A DNA stretch of 64,000 nucleotides, taken from assembly GCA_009780825.1 (NCBI GenBank), contig WQZH01000001.1, forward strand, positions 124,001-188,000, read 5' to 3'. The notes below the pieces were generated by a model. That model did not search any database. It was given only the letters and a program-made list of their open reading frames with translations, and was not told where the DNA came from. Origin of the DNA: Desulfobulbus sp. GTDB taxonomy: Bacteria > Desulfobacterota > Desulfobulbia > Desulfobulbales > Desulfobulbaceae. Positions 43,019 to 51,564 of the stretch are shown here, in pieces. A program made the position numbers and the translations under genes. Positions within the stretch are counted from its first letter, which is position 1. Each line of letters starts with the position of its first letter.

Positions 43019-43615
43019 TCAGTTCTTTTCCAGCATCCGGTAATCAATGGCCTCGCCGTAGGCCAGGAGATCTTCCTTGGCCGCAGGCCGTCCCTTGATG
43101 GTAATCACGAAGCGGGCTGCCACCACAATGTAGAGTTCGCCGGTCTTTTTGTCGCTGTTATACTTGAGGATCGCCCGCTGTCCTTTCACCATCTCGAGCT
43201 TGCCCCCGCCAGCACCGGCAAACATGGGATTGTTGACCATCATCAGCACCGACTGCAAGACTGGCGAATCAGAGACTATCTCTACACTGATGTTGTCCGG
43301 ATCTTTCTTGTAATCGCGACTGACCGTAACTCCACCGCCGATGATGGCCGCACCCAGCGCCTGGGCGCTGGCTTCTTTCCCCTCCCATCCAGACAGCGGC
43401 TCGGGCAAAAGGGCCTTCATTCGTTCGCTTTTCTGCTGCCGGATCAACTGGGCCGCATAATCGAGATTAGAGGCCGCTCCGGTATAATCGCCCGCCCCAT
43501 ATTGCCGGGTCGCTTCCTTGATGGTGCTCAACACAATATCCTCAGCCCATGACGGTTGCGCGCAGACAACCAAGGCCAGGACAAAGACGATCCGAATCAG
43601 CATAAGCGCGGGCAT
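43019..43615 (-). CDS. Secreted conserved protein of unknown function
   Basis: 198 residues with a signal peptide (LIRIVFVLALVVCAQPSWA, cleavage before EDIV). The mature protein has a helical TPR-like start (YGAGDYTGAASNLDYAAQLIRQQ) then LPEPLSGWEGKEASAQALGAAIIGGGVTVSR and a beta-rich end with KGQRAILKY and ELYIVVAARFVITIKG. I have seen this overall pattern in periplasmic proteins of other Proteobacteria but know no function. It has its own terminator. Confidence 0.75.
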   Translation of the reverse strand: MPALMLIRIVFVLALVVCAQPSWAEDIVLSTIKEATRQYGAGDYTGAASNLDYAAQLIRQQKSERMKALLPEPLSGWEGKEASAQALGAAIIGGGVTVSRDYKKDPDNISVEIVSDSPVLQSVLMMVNNPMFAGAGGGKLEMVKGQRAILKYNSDKKTGELYIVVAARFVITIKGRPAAKEDLLAYGEAIDYRMLEKN

Positions 43616-43920
43616 AGTTTGATTAACCGGTGGTGGAACAGAAAATCAAGTCTGCACAGTGATACCAGGAGGGGGCGAAGGTGTCAAGCAAAGACCGGCT
43701 GTTCTCCGGCTGCATCCATTCAGAGAAATAATGAAAATACCTATAGATACAATATAAAACCACCGACAAGGACCTTACGGTTTCTGCACCCCTTGCCTCT
43801 TGATCTTTCCTGGTGCCAGATACACCGCTGATTGCCGGAAACAACAAAACCGGCTACCTTGCCTTCGAGTGCAGATGAGCAAAGCAGCAAACGCAAGAAG
43901 AAAGGACAGAGGGGCGAGCT
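43616..43920. other. Divergent intergenic region
   Basis: No gene, repeat or RNA motif recognised. It is moderately AT-rich near 43725-43765, where promoters for both flanking genes probably lie. GAAAGGACAGAGG precedes the CYTH gene. Confidence 0.4.
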
Positions 43921-44403
43921 ATGGGCCGGGAGATCGAACGCAAGTTCTTGCTGACAGGGGACGGATGGCGCGGGCTGGCCGATGGGATCGAGTATCGCCA
44001 GGGCTACCTGTGTGCCGACCGGGAGCGGATCGTGCGGGTGCGGCTTGCCGGCGGCCGGGGTTTTCTCACCGTCAAAGGACCGACAGCGGGCGCGGGACGG
44101 GACGAGTACGAATACGAGATACCGGCCGCCGAGGCCCGCGCGATGCTCGACACCCTCTGCCTGGAACCGCAAATCGAAAAAAAGCGCTGCACCATTCCCT
44201 ACCAGGGCCACATCTGGGAGGTCGACGAATTCTTTGGCGCAAACCAGGGCTTGATTCTGGCGGAGATCGAGCTCTCAGCGGAAAACGAGCCGTTCGAACG
44301 ACCGGATTGGGTCGGCAAAGAAGTCACCGGCGATGTCCGGTATTACAACGCCATGCTCTGCCGTTTTCCCTACCGCGACTGGCTGGCTCCATCCGCGGAG
44401 TGA
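43921..44403 (+). CDS. CYTH-domain triphosphate-binding protein
   Basis: 160 residues. The ExExK motif EIERKF opens the protein, followed by alternating charged strands typical of the CYTH tunnel: RVRLAGGRGFLTVKGP, EYEYEIP, KKRCTIPYQGHIWEVDEF and LAEIELSAENEPFERP. Single-domain bacterial CYTH proteins usually hydrolyse inorganic triphosphate. It stands alone, convergent with der. Confidence 0.93.
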   Translation: MGREIERKFLLTGDGWRGLADGIEYRQGYLCADRERIVRVRLAGGRGFLTVKGPTAGAGRDEYEYEIPAAEARAMLDTLCLEPQIEKKRCTIPYQGHIWEVDEFFGANQGLILAEIELSAENEPFERPDWVGKEVTGDVRYYNAMLCRFPYRDWLAPSAE

Positions 44404-44444
44404 GGCCCCGCGCACCGTCCAGGGTGCCGGCTCTCGCAGAATGC

Positions 44445-45782
44445 CTACTTCTTCCGGTTGCTCCGTTCTCGGAACAAGAGCCGGATCGGCACCTGGTCCA
44501 ATCCCAGCCCTTCGCGGAAGCAATTGGTCAGGTAGCGCTGGTACGAGAAATGAATTCCCTTGGGATCGTTGGCCACCACGGCGAACAGCGGCGGCGCTGT
44601 GCCCAGTTGGGCGGTGTAATAAAACTTGAGGCGACGACCGTGATAGAAGGGCGGCTCGTGCCGGGCCACGGCTTCAGCCAGAATCCGGTTGAGGGCGGCG
44701 GTGGCAAAACGCTGATGAAACTGACGGTACACCTTGCCGATCTCCGGAAAGAGCCGCTTGATGCCGGTGCCGGCCAGCGCCGAGACCTTGAGCACTGGCG
44801 CGAAGGGGATGAATTTGACCGCCATCCGCACCTCCTCCAGCAGCCGTTCCTGGCGCTTTTTGTCGTCTTTGATCAGATCCCACTTGTTGAGGCAGATGAT
44901 CACCGCCCGCCCCTGTTCCTGGGTGTAACCGATCACCTTGGTATCCTGCTCGGTAATCCCTTCCCCGGCGTCAATGAGCACCAGAGCGATGTCGCAACGG
45001 CCCAGGGCCCTCAGCGACTTGAGAATGGAAAATTTTTCCAGCTTGTCGGTGGTCTTGCCCCGGCGGCGGATGCCGGCGGTGTCGATCAACAGGTAGGCGT
45101 AGGGGTCGCGGGTCACCAGGGTATCCACTGCATCGCGGGTGGTGCCGGAGATATCGGAGACCATCATCCGCTCCTGGCCGATGATAGCGTTGATTAGCGA
45201 AGATTTGCCCACATTGGGACGACCGAGGAAGGCGATGCGCATGGTGTTGTCCGGCAGGCCGTCACCGACCGCGTCCTTCCCGATATGGGGTATGAGGCCC
45301 GCCATCAAGGTATCGAGACCATACCCATGATCGGCGGAAAGCGCCCACAGCTCCTCGACCCCGAGTTCCCAGAAAGGAAGCAGCAGCGTGTCTTCGCTCT
45401 CCGGGCTGTCAACCTTGTTGACGATGTAAAACACCTTTTTCTCGGTGCGGCGCAGCAGATCGACGATCTCGATATCGCTTGGCGTCAGCCCTTCGCGGCC
45501 ATCCATCAGGAAAAAAATGACGTCGGCCTCGTCAACCGCCAGCAGGGCTTGATGACGGATATGGTTGACAATGGTGTCGTCCTCGTCGTCGATGCCGCCG
45601 GTATCGACCAGGATGAACGGGTGATCTTCCCAGCGCACCGTGGCGTAATGGCGATCGCGGGTGACGCCCGGCGTCGGATCGACCAGGGCATCCCGGCGCC
45701 GGGTGAGGCGGTTGAACAGGGTGGATTTACCCACATTGGGGCGACCGATGAGGGCAACCAGGGTGGCGTTTTCCGTGGTCAT
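44445..45782 (-). CDS. der: Ribosome-assembly GTPase Der (EngA)
   Basis: 445 residues from ATG at 45782. Two consecutive GTPase domains: ALIGRPNVGKSTLFNRL...DTGG...NKVDSPE and AFLGRPNVGKSSLINAI...DTAGIRRRG...NKWDLI, then a KH-like C-terminal domain ending in GLDQVPIRLLFRER. It acts in 50S subunit assembly. The start overlaps the AmgK-like gene as ATGA (45779-45782). Confidence 0.97.
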   Translation of the reverse strand: MTTENATLVALIGRPNVGKSTLFNRLTRRRDALVDPTPGVTRDRHYATVRWEDHPFILVDTGGIDDEDDTIVNHIRHQALLAVDEADVIFFLMDGREGLTPSDIEIVDLLRRTEKKVFYIVNKVDSPESEDTLLLPFWELGVEELWALSADHGYGLDTLMAGLIPHIGKDAVGDGLPDNTMRIAFLGRPNVGKSSLINAIIGQERMMVSDISGTTRDAVDTLVTRDPYAYLLIDTAGIRRRGKTTDKLEKFSILKSLRALGRCDIALVLIDAGEGITEQDTKVIGYTQEQGRAVIICLNKWDLIKDDKKRQERLLEEVRMAVKFIPFAPVLKVSALAGTGIKRLFPEIGKVYRQFHQRFATAALNRILAEAVARHEPPFYHGRRLKFYYTAQLGTAPPLFAVVANDPKGIHFSYQRYLTNCFREGLGLDQVPIRLLFRERSNRKK

Positions 45783-46819
45783 GATCGTTGGCGAAGCTCC
45801 TGGCGGCATTGGCTGGTGAGGGTATGCAAGGCAGCATATCCGGCGGCCTCGGGTTTGGCAAGCAGGCGGTCGAGCGAGGTCAGGGCCGGTTCGAGGTAGT
45901 GGGCAAAAAACGGCTTGTCCCGCACCTGGCTTAAAAAGGCGAAAGCGCCCAGCATCTGGAGATGCCGCTGCAGGGCCAGCAGCAGGTATTCGTGGTGGAA
46001 CTGATCGGGATCGTATGGCAGCTCTTCGCCCAAGGCCGCCAAGTAGACCAAAACGAGGCGATCCTGCATGGACTCGGGCAGGGCTGCATACGGATCGAAC
46101 AGCAGCGAGGCCAGATCATAGGCCAGCGGACCAAGGCGGCCACCCTGAAAATCGATAAACCGTACCACGCCCTGCGTGAGCATGAGATTGCGGCACTGAA
46201 AATCGCGGTGCAGAAAAAAATACGCCGGCGCTTTGGCCACCTCGTCGGCCAGCCGGAGACAATCGGCCGCCACTGCCTGGCGGTCAAAATCAAGCCCAAG
46301 CAAATCAGTGCAGCAGGCTTGAAGAAAATAGCCTGATTCGCGCTCGATCATCAATTGGCGGTCATAGCGGGGCGTGTCCCAGCCCCAGGCCGGATCGAAA
46401 CCAACGCTCCCCCGGACCTGCATCCGGGCCAACTGCTGCACCGCACTTTCATAATATTCCATACTCTGTGCCGCGCCCTGCTCCACCACCTGCTCAAACA
46501 GCCTCCGGTCGCCGAGATCCTCGCATAGCGCCAGGCCGGTGACCGGATCGAAACCATACAGTTCCGGGACCGGTGCGCCAATCCGGCGCAGATGGCGGCC
46601 AATCGTGGCAAAGGCGGCTGCCTCGGCCCGGCCGCGTTGGTCGCGCTCCGGCGGCAGCACGGCGATCATTTTGGGCAGGCCCTGTCCGGACAGCCGAAAA
46701 AATCGGCGCGTAGAGCCATCCGGCACACGTTCCTGCACCTGCACCGTCGTCTCGTTCCAAGTGCGCGGCGACGCGCCGAGCAGACGGCCGACCAGCACGA
46801 TGAGCGCGCCGGCATTCAT
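45779..46819 (-). CDS. amgK: AmgK-like sugar kinase (aminoglycoside phosphotransferase fold)
   Basis: 346 residues from ATG at 46819. APH-type kinase: N-lobe with RRFFRLSG, catalytic loop FLHRDFQCRNLM (HxDxxxxN) and metal site FIDFQGGRLGPLAYDLASLL. In Pseudomonas AmgK phosphorylates anomeric MurNAc/GlcNAc and MurU makes UDP-MurNAc, bypassing de novo synthesis. The MurU-like gene immediately upstream overlaps it by ATGA (46816-46819), which is the basis for the name. Confidence 0.85.
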   Translation of the reverse strand: MNAGALIVLVGRLLGASPRTWNETTVQVQERVPDGSTRRFFRLSGQGLPKMIAVLPPERDQRGRAEAAAFATIGRHLRRIGAPVPELYGFDPVTGLALCEDLGDRRLFEQVVEQGAAQSMEYYESAVQQLARMQVRGSVGFDPAWGWDTPRYDRQLMIERESGYFLQACCTDLLGLDFDRQAVAADCLRLADEVAKAPAYFFLHRDFQCRNLMLTQGVVRFIDFQGGRLGPLAYDLASLLFDPYAALPESMQDRLVLVYLAALGEELPYDPDQFHHEYLLLALQRHLQMLGAFAFLSQVRDKPFFAHYLEPALTSLDRLLAKPEAAGYAALHTLTSQCRQELRQRS

Positions 46820-47703
46820 CCCCGTTCCCCTGTCCGCAACAATTCCGGCTGACCGGTGACGACGGTGACGATCCGGTCCGCCAGTACGCTGCCCGCCACC
46901 ACCACGGCCCCATCCCAGACCACCGAGCGGCAAAGACGCGCGCCTGGGCCGATCACCGCGTCAGCGCCGATACAGCCCCACTCCGCCAGAACCGCATCGC
47001 CGCTGACCCGGGCGCTCGGGTCGATCAGCCAGCCCGATTTCTTCGCGAGCAGCTCCCGATGCAAATCAAGGTAATCGGCCGGCGTGCCAATGTCCCGCCA
47101 TCGGGCTCCATCCACCCGGCAGAAGCCGATCCAGCCCTCCCGGGCCAGTTCACGGTAGAGGTCGATGATATGATAGAACCGGCCGGCCGGAATCCGCTCG
47201 ATCACTTCGGGGTCGACAACCTGGATGCCGGTAAAGGCCAACTGTTCGCCGGTGGGCGCGTCAAAGCTCCGCACCAGGCCGCCCTCAATGCCGACATTGT
47301 TGAAGCGGGGATGATCATGCAGGGCCAGGGTGACACGATTTTTCGAGAGCAGGTGCTGATGGTATACGTACTCCAGATCGATCCCGTGGTACAGATCGCC
47401 GTTCATCACCAGCACCGGATCGTTTTCCAGGCGGTCCAGGGCCAGGCGCAGGCTGCCGCCGGTGCCCAAGATGACCGGCTCGCGCTGGACGAGCACTCCA
47501 GGCCAGGACGCCAACGCCGCCTCAACCTGCTCCGCCAGGTGGTGGCAGTTGACCACGACAATCCGGCAGCCGCAGTCCCGCGCCTGGCCCAGCAACCGGT
47601 GGAGCAATGGTTGGTTGAGGATCGGAAGCAACGGCTTGGGGCGAAAATCGGTGTAGGGCCGCAGCCGGACACCGTACCCGGCAGCGAGAATGATGGCTTG
47701 CAT
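46816..47703 (-). CDS. murU: MurU-like sugar-1-phosphate nucleotidyltransferase
   Basis: 295 residues. Nucleotidyltransferase signature IILAAGYGVRLRPYTDFRPKPLLPI, LGTGGSLR and metal site MNGDLYHG. Beyond the usual MurU length it carries a C-terminal left-handed-helix-like tail (about 225-280: VSGDAVLAEWGCIGADAVIGPGARL). With AmgK it would give UDP-MurNAc from recycled MurNAc. The extra tail leaves room for another nucleotide-sugar product. First gene of murU-amgK-der. Confidence 0.83.
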   Translation of the reverse strand: MQAIILAAGYGVRLRPYTDFRPKPLLPILNQPLLHRLLGQARDCGCRIVVVNCHHLAEQVEAALASWPGVLVQREPVILGTGGSLRLALDRLENDPVLVMNGDLYHGIDLEYVYHQHLLSKNRVTLALHDHPRFNNVGIEGGLVRSFDAPTGEQLAFTGIQVVDPEVIERIPAGRFYHIIDLYRELAREGWIGFCRVDGARWRDIGTPADYLDLHRELLAKKSGWLIDPSARVSGDAVLAEWGCIGADAVIGPGARLCRSVVWDGAVVVAGSVLADRIVTVVTGQPELLRTGERG

Positions 47704-47720
47704 GGCGATGAGAAATGGAC

Positions 47721-47749
47721 TTGACTTGCACCGGAAACTGCTCTACTAA
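47721..47749 (+). promoter_or_regulatory. Possible sigma-70 promoter of hisHF
   Basis: TTGACT (47721-47726), 17 bases, TACTAA (47744-47749). The -10 match is modest. Leader of about 115 bases to the ATG at 47871. Confidence 0.35.
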
Positions 47750-47870
47750 TCGCTTCTTCCGGCCGGTTGGCGAAAAATATGCAATCCTTCGGGCGCACAA
47801 TACTGCTCTAGACAGAACTGCTCTTGTACCGTCTCCAGCCCATCCTTGCAAGCATTCGAGCAGAAAAACC

Positions 47871-49445
47871 ATGATTACCCTTCTCGATTACGGAGCCGGC
47901 AATGTCCGTTCGGTGATCAATGCCATCGAGCGGCTCGGCGAGACCGTTTCCCTGGTCAACAGCGCCACAGACATCGACCAGGCCGAGCGGCTGATCTTCC
48001 CCGGCGTCGGCAATTTCGGTTCTCTGATGCGCACGCTGCGGGAAAAAAGACTGCGCGAGCCGTTGCTCCGCTACCTGCATGCCGGCAAACCATTCTTCGG
48101 CATCTGCGTCGCCCTCCAGGTTTTGTTCGAGTCGAGCGAGGAAGCCCCGGGCGAACCGGGTTTGGGCCTGCTTTCCGGCCGGGTGCAACGGTTTGCCTGC
48201 GATTTGGCCATCCCGCACATCGGCTGGAACGGCCTCAAGGCGCACCAACCCTCGCCCCTTTTCCATGGCCTTGCCGGCAATGAAAAATTCTATTTTGTCC
48301 ATTCCTATCACGTGAGTCCGGTCGGTCGCGACGACATTCTCACCACCACCGATTATGGCTACGAGTTTGTCAGCGCCATCCAGCGGGGAGCCATGGTGGC
48401 GACCCAGTTTCATCCGGAAAAGAGCGGTCCCGCCGGGCTCAGGCTGCTGGAAAATTTCCTCGCCGGCACCCGCGATGCAGTCCGGCTTACGGCCTGTCCC
48501 CGCACCACCACCCTGGCCAAGCGGATCATCGCCTGCCTTGATGTCCGCGCCAACGACCACGGCGATCTGGTGGTCACCAAGGGCGACCAGTACGATGTCC
48601 GCGCGGAAGGCGAGGTGCGCAACTTAGGCAAACCGGTGGAACTGGCCCATGACTACTACGAGCAGGGAGCCGACGAGATCACCTTTCTCAACATCACCGG
48701 ATTCCGGGATTTTCCGCTCCAGGACATGCCCATGCTCAAGGTCCTGGAACAGACCTCAAAAAATGTCTTCGTGCCCCTGACCATCGGCGGCGGCATCCGC
48801 GACTTCACCGACCGCGACGGCCGTTTTTCCAGTGCGCTGGAGGTGGCCTCGCAATACTTCCGTTCCGGCGCCGACAAGGTCTCCATCGGTTCAGACGCGG
48901 TGCTGATCGTCGAAGAGGTGCTGCAGACAGGAAAAGCCACCGGCTTGAGCTCCATCGAACAAATCGCCCGGGTGTACGGCAATCAGGCGGTGGTCATCTC
49001 CATCGATCCACGCCGGGTGTATGTGGCCAATCCAGAAGGCGTTGCGCACACGGTGATCGCCACCCGCTTTCCCGGCCCGAACGGCGAACAGTATTGCTGG
49101 TACCAGTGCACCATCAAAGGCGGCCGGGAAGGACGACCGGTCGATGCGGTCACTCTGGCCAAGATCTGCGAACAATTGGGCGCGGGCGAAATTTTATTGA
49201 ACTGCATCGACAAGGACGGCACCAACTCGGGCTTTGACATCGAGCTGATCAATGCGGTGCGCTCAGCGGTCACCATCCCGGTGATCGCCTCCAGCGGAGC
49301 GGGCAGCGCCGAACATTTCCTAGAGGTTTTCACCCAAACGCAGGCGGAAGCGGCCCTGGCCGCCGGCATTTTCCACCGCAGGGAGGTGCCAATCGGTGCG
49401 GTGAAGGCATCCTTGCGTAAAAAGGTCGAGATCAGGCCGGGGTAA
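47871..49445 (+). CDS. hisHF: Bifunctional imidazole glycerol phosphate synthase (HisH-HisF fusion)
   Basis: 524 residues from ATG at 47871. Residues 1-203 are a HisH-type glutaminase: GVGNFGSLM, nucleophile C79 in GICVALQ, and H181/E183 in QFHPEKSG. Residues 214-524 are a HisF cyclase: IIACLDVRAND with D224, then KGDQYDVRAEG, NITGFRDFPLQDMPML, the insert TDRDGRFSSALEVASQYFRSG, ISIDPRRVYV, CTIKGGREGRP and ASSGAGSAEHF. The fused order and the HisF inserts closely follow yeast HIS7 rather than the usual separate bacterial HisH and HisF. The elbow after C79 is V-A instead of x-G. No other his gene is adjacent. Confidence 0.95.
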   Translation: MITLLDYGAGNVRSVINAIERLGETVSLVNSATDIDQAERLIFPGVGNFGSLMRTLREKRLREPLLRYLHAGKPFFGICVALQVLFESSEEAPGEPGLGLLSGRVQRFACDLAIPHIGWNGLKAHQPSPLFHGLAGNEKFYFVHSYHVSPVGRDDILTTTDYGYEFVSAIQRGAMVATQFHPEKSGPAGLRLLENFLAGTRDAVRLTACPRTTTLAKRIIACLDVRANDHGDLVVTKGDQYDVRAEGEVRNLGKPVELAHDYYEQGADEITFLNITGFRDFPLQDMPMLKVLEQTSKNVFVPLTIGGGIRDFTDRDGRFSSALEVASQYFRSGADKVSIGSDAVLIVEEVLQTGKATGLSSIEQIARVYGNQAVVISIDPRRVYVANPEGVAHTVIATRFPGPNGEQYCWYQCTIKGGREGRPVDAVTLAKICEQLGAGEILLNCIDKDGTNSGFDIELINAVRSAVTIPVIASSGAGSAEHFLEVFTQTQAEAALAAGIFHRREVPIGAVKASLRKKVEIRPG

Positions 49446-49641
49446 TTGCGATCATCGCGCCCCTTCCATAGCTCCTTTGCCAAGCAGGCCCCCATCCTTT
49501 GCCCTCTTCTTTTCCTGGCGAGGCCCAGCCAGTGTTGCATGCAGTTCTTGCACCCCACATAACGTTTCAACCTGGGGCAGCAACATGGCAAAATTATAAC
49601 CCCACGCCAGGCCAGCGGATCAAGGCAACCCATTACGCATT

Positions 49642-50319
49642 TCACACTTTGTCCCAACCGATCGCGACAAAGGCGCCTGTGTCCAGATCCTGTTCGCGAC
49701 CGCGCCGTTCGATTTCAGGTATGGCTTCCAAGGAATCATCTTTGCGGAAGTGAATGGCTGTTTTGGTCACAACACGCGCGCCAGGCGCTATGGCACGCAT
49801 CTCTTCGGGAGAACGGAAATGGATGTCGGCAAAGAGATCGTGCCCATCCAGGCCCTTCCGCCTGCGTTGCTCCGCCCACGGTCCAAGGCTGTTGAGGGTG
49901 GTGACGACCACGCGCCCGCCCCGTCGGGCAACCCGATCCAGCTCGGCCATCACCTTGCTGCCGTCGGCGACAAACTCGATGGCGGTCATGGAAAACACCT
50001 TGTCGAAACTGCCGTCGGCAAAGGGCAAGGCACACAGATCAGCGCATAAGGCGGCAAAACCGCTGCTCCTCATGCGGTCGATCGCCCCGGTCAGCATGGG
50101 GATTGACAGATCAATGCCGGTCAGCAAAGATCCCCGATCCAGAACGTCCTGGGTGAAGATGCCGGTCCCGCAGCCTGCGTCGAGCAGTCGCTCACCGGGC
50201 CGGGGATCAAGGAGATCGAACAGCAGGGCGGCCTCGTAATGTTTGACCAACCGGCCGACCGGCGTGGTGAACCAGTGATCGTATCGATCTGTCCAGGTGT
50301 CAAAACGAGAGGGCTGCAT
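49642..50319 (-). CDS. SAM-dependent class I methyltransferase
   Basis: 225 residues from ATG at 50319. Methyltransf_11-type core: LLDAGCGTGIFTQDVL, GIDLSIPMLTGA, DLCALPFADGSFDKVFSMTAIEFV and VVVTTLNSLGPWA. Substrate unknown; similar to small-molecule or quinone-type methyltransferases. Single gene. Confidence 0.85.
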   Translation of the reverse strand: MQPSRFDTWTDRYDHWFTTPVGRLVKHYEAALLFDLLDPRPGERLLDAGCGTGIFTQDVLDRGSLLTGIDLSIPMLTGAIDRMRSSGFAALCADLCALPFADGSFDKVFSMTAIEFVADGSKVMAELDRVARRGGRVVVTTLNSLGPWAEQRRRKGLDGHDLFADIHFRSPEEMRAIAPGARVVTKTAIHFRKDDSLEAIPEIERRGREQDLDTGAFVAIGWDKV

Positions 50320-50450
50320 AGGCAAAACAACAACACATCCTGTACGCTACACTGAGGCACATACCCCAATGCAAGAGCAGGGAAAAGGTGGCGAACAACC
50401 ACCCCGGCCTCTTAAAGAAAATCCGCCTCCAATCTCATGCAACCCGATAG

Positions 50451-50593
50451 CTAGTGTCCTGTTTGGTTAGTTGCGTCTCATAATTTTTAGAGCCCGCAAA
50501 GTCTATTCAGGGCTTTCCAATAATTAACTCACTGAATTTTCGTTTAGTGAGTGGTCAAAATTAAACGAAAGAATTAACCAAACAGGACACTAG
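50451..50593. mobile_element. 143-bp MITE with terminal inverted repeats
   Basis: Ends 50451-50472 and 50572-50593 are inverted repeats matching at 21 of 22 positions, beginning CTAGTGTCCTGTTTGGTTA. Inside are further palindromes (TTTCGTTTA...TAAACGAAA; ACTCACT...AGTGAGT). The outermost CTAG may be the target duplication. No protein is encoded; it would be moved by a transposase elsewhere. Its right end supplies the TAG stop of the outer-membrane protein gene. Confidence 0.8.
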
Positions 50594-51117
50594 AAGATGA
50601 ATTTCACTCCCAGATTGGCCGTCAGGCCGCTGACATCGACAGTGTTGCCTTGATATCGGCCGTTTAATTCCTGAAAACGATAGATGCATTCCCCGAACAG
50701 CCTGAGGAAGGATACCGGCGACCATTCAAGACCACCGCCGAGATAGGTGCCGAAGCTCGAATCGACATCGCTGCGGTCGGCGTCGGCGTAGATGTAGGAA
50801 ATCCCCGCCAAGCCATACGGATCCAGCTCGGCGTTCGGCATCAGGTGCAGTTGGATGCCGAAATCAAAAGGGATCATGGTCAGCTCGTTGCCGGGAGACA
50901 AGGAACTCGCTCCGATAAAATACACCCGGCCGTCGAGCCTGAGATGTTCAGATATCAGGGGCGTGCCGACTCCGATACCCAAGCCGCCCTTCCCCTTGAC
51001 ATCGCCCTTATCCCAATAACTGGCAAACCCATAGAGATCAATAGCCTGCGCCGGAACACAGGTCCCTGCAATCATCCAGCCTGCCACGAGCAGCACCCCG
51101 GTCACTGTCCTTTTCAT
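50590..51117 (-). CDS. Outer-membrane beta-barrel protein (YfaZ-like)
   Basis: 175 residues from ATG at 51117 (AAGGAG seven bases upstream). Signal peptide VTGVLLVAGWMIAGTCVPAQA, then alternating amphipathic strands (GGLGIGVGTPL, LRLDGRVYFIG, FDFGIQLHL, YGLAGISYIYAD, GTYLGGGLEW, ANLGVKFIF). The C-terminal Phe is the outer-membrane sorting signal. The stop codon TAG falls in the terminal CTAG of the MITE. Specific role unknown. Confidence 0.85.
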   Translation of the reverse strand: MKRTVTGVLLVAGWMIAGTCVPAQAIDLYGFASYWDKGDVKGKGGLGIGVGTPLISEHLRLDGRVYFIGASSLSPGNELTMIPFDFGIQLHLMPNAELDPYGLAGISYIYADADRSDVDSSFGTYLGGGLEWSPVSFLRLFGECIYRFQELNGRYQGNTVDVSGLTANLGVKFIF

Positions 51118-51564
51118 TGTCCCGCTCCTTTTCCCTCTTCGTATCCGAACACCACCAGCCACACCAACTAGACGCGCGGATCCCGCCCGCTCCAAATTAA
51201 ATAAAATATACCCAAGAGCTGCCTGATATTCCAGCAAAATATTACTTATCCCTCCATTGATTGCCACCACGTGCCGTTTCCCTCCACCCAGTTACCGCCG
51301 GATAGCAGATCATGGACAGGTCATGGACCAAACCCGGAGGCAATGTTGTTTTCGTCAGGGTACCCAACAGACGGGAAACGGTGAAAAAAAGACATGCTCC
51401 CGGCCGAATCATACTGTTTTTTCGGCAAACTGATTGATTTTTTCGATAAACGACGTATCAATTTGCCTGGTGCAGACAACCAGACAGCGATACCTGCGCC
51501 GTCTGGATACGCCAGACGCCGACCGATCCGACTCCTTGCACGTTTGCCTATAATCTCTTGCCCC
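51118..51564. other. Divergent intergenic region, outer-membrane gene/rlhA
   Basis: No credible gene, repeat or RNA. A reading in frame with rlhA extends upstream but its sequence is not protein-like. Confidence 0.4.
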
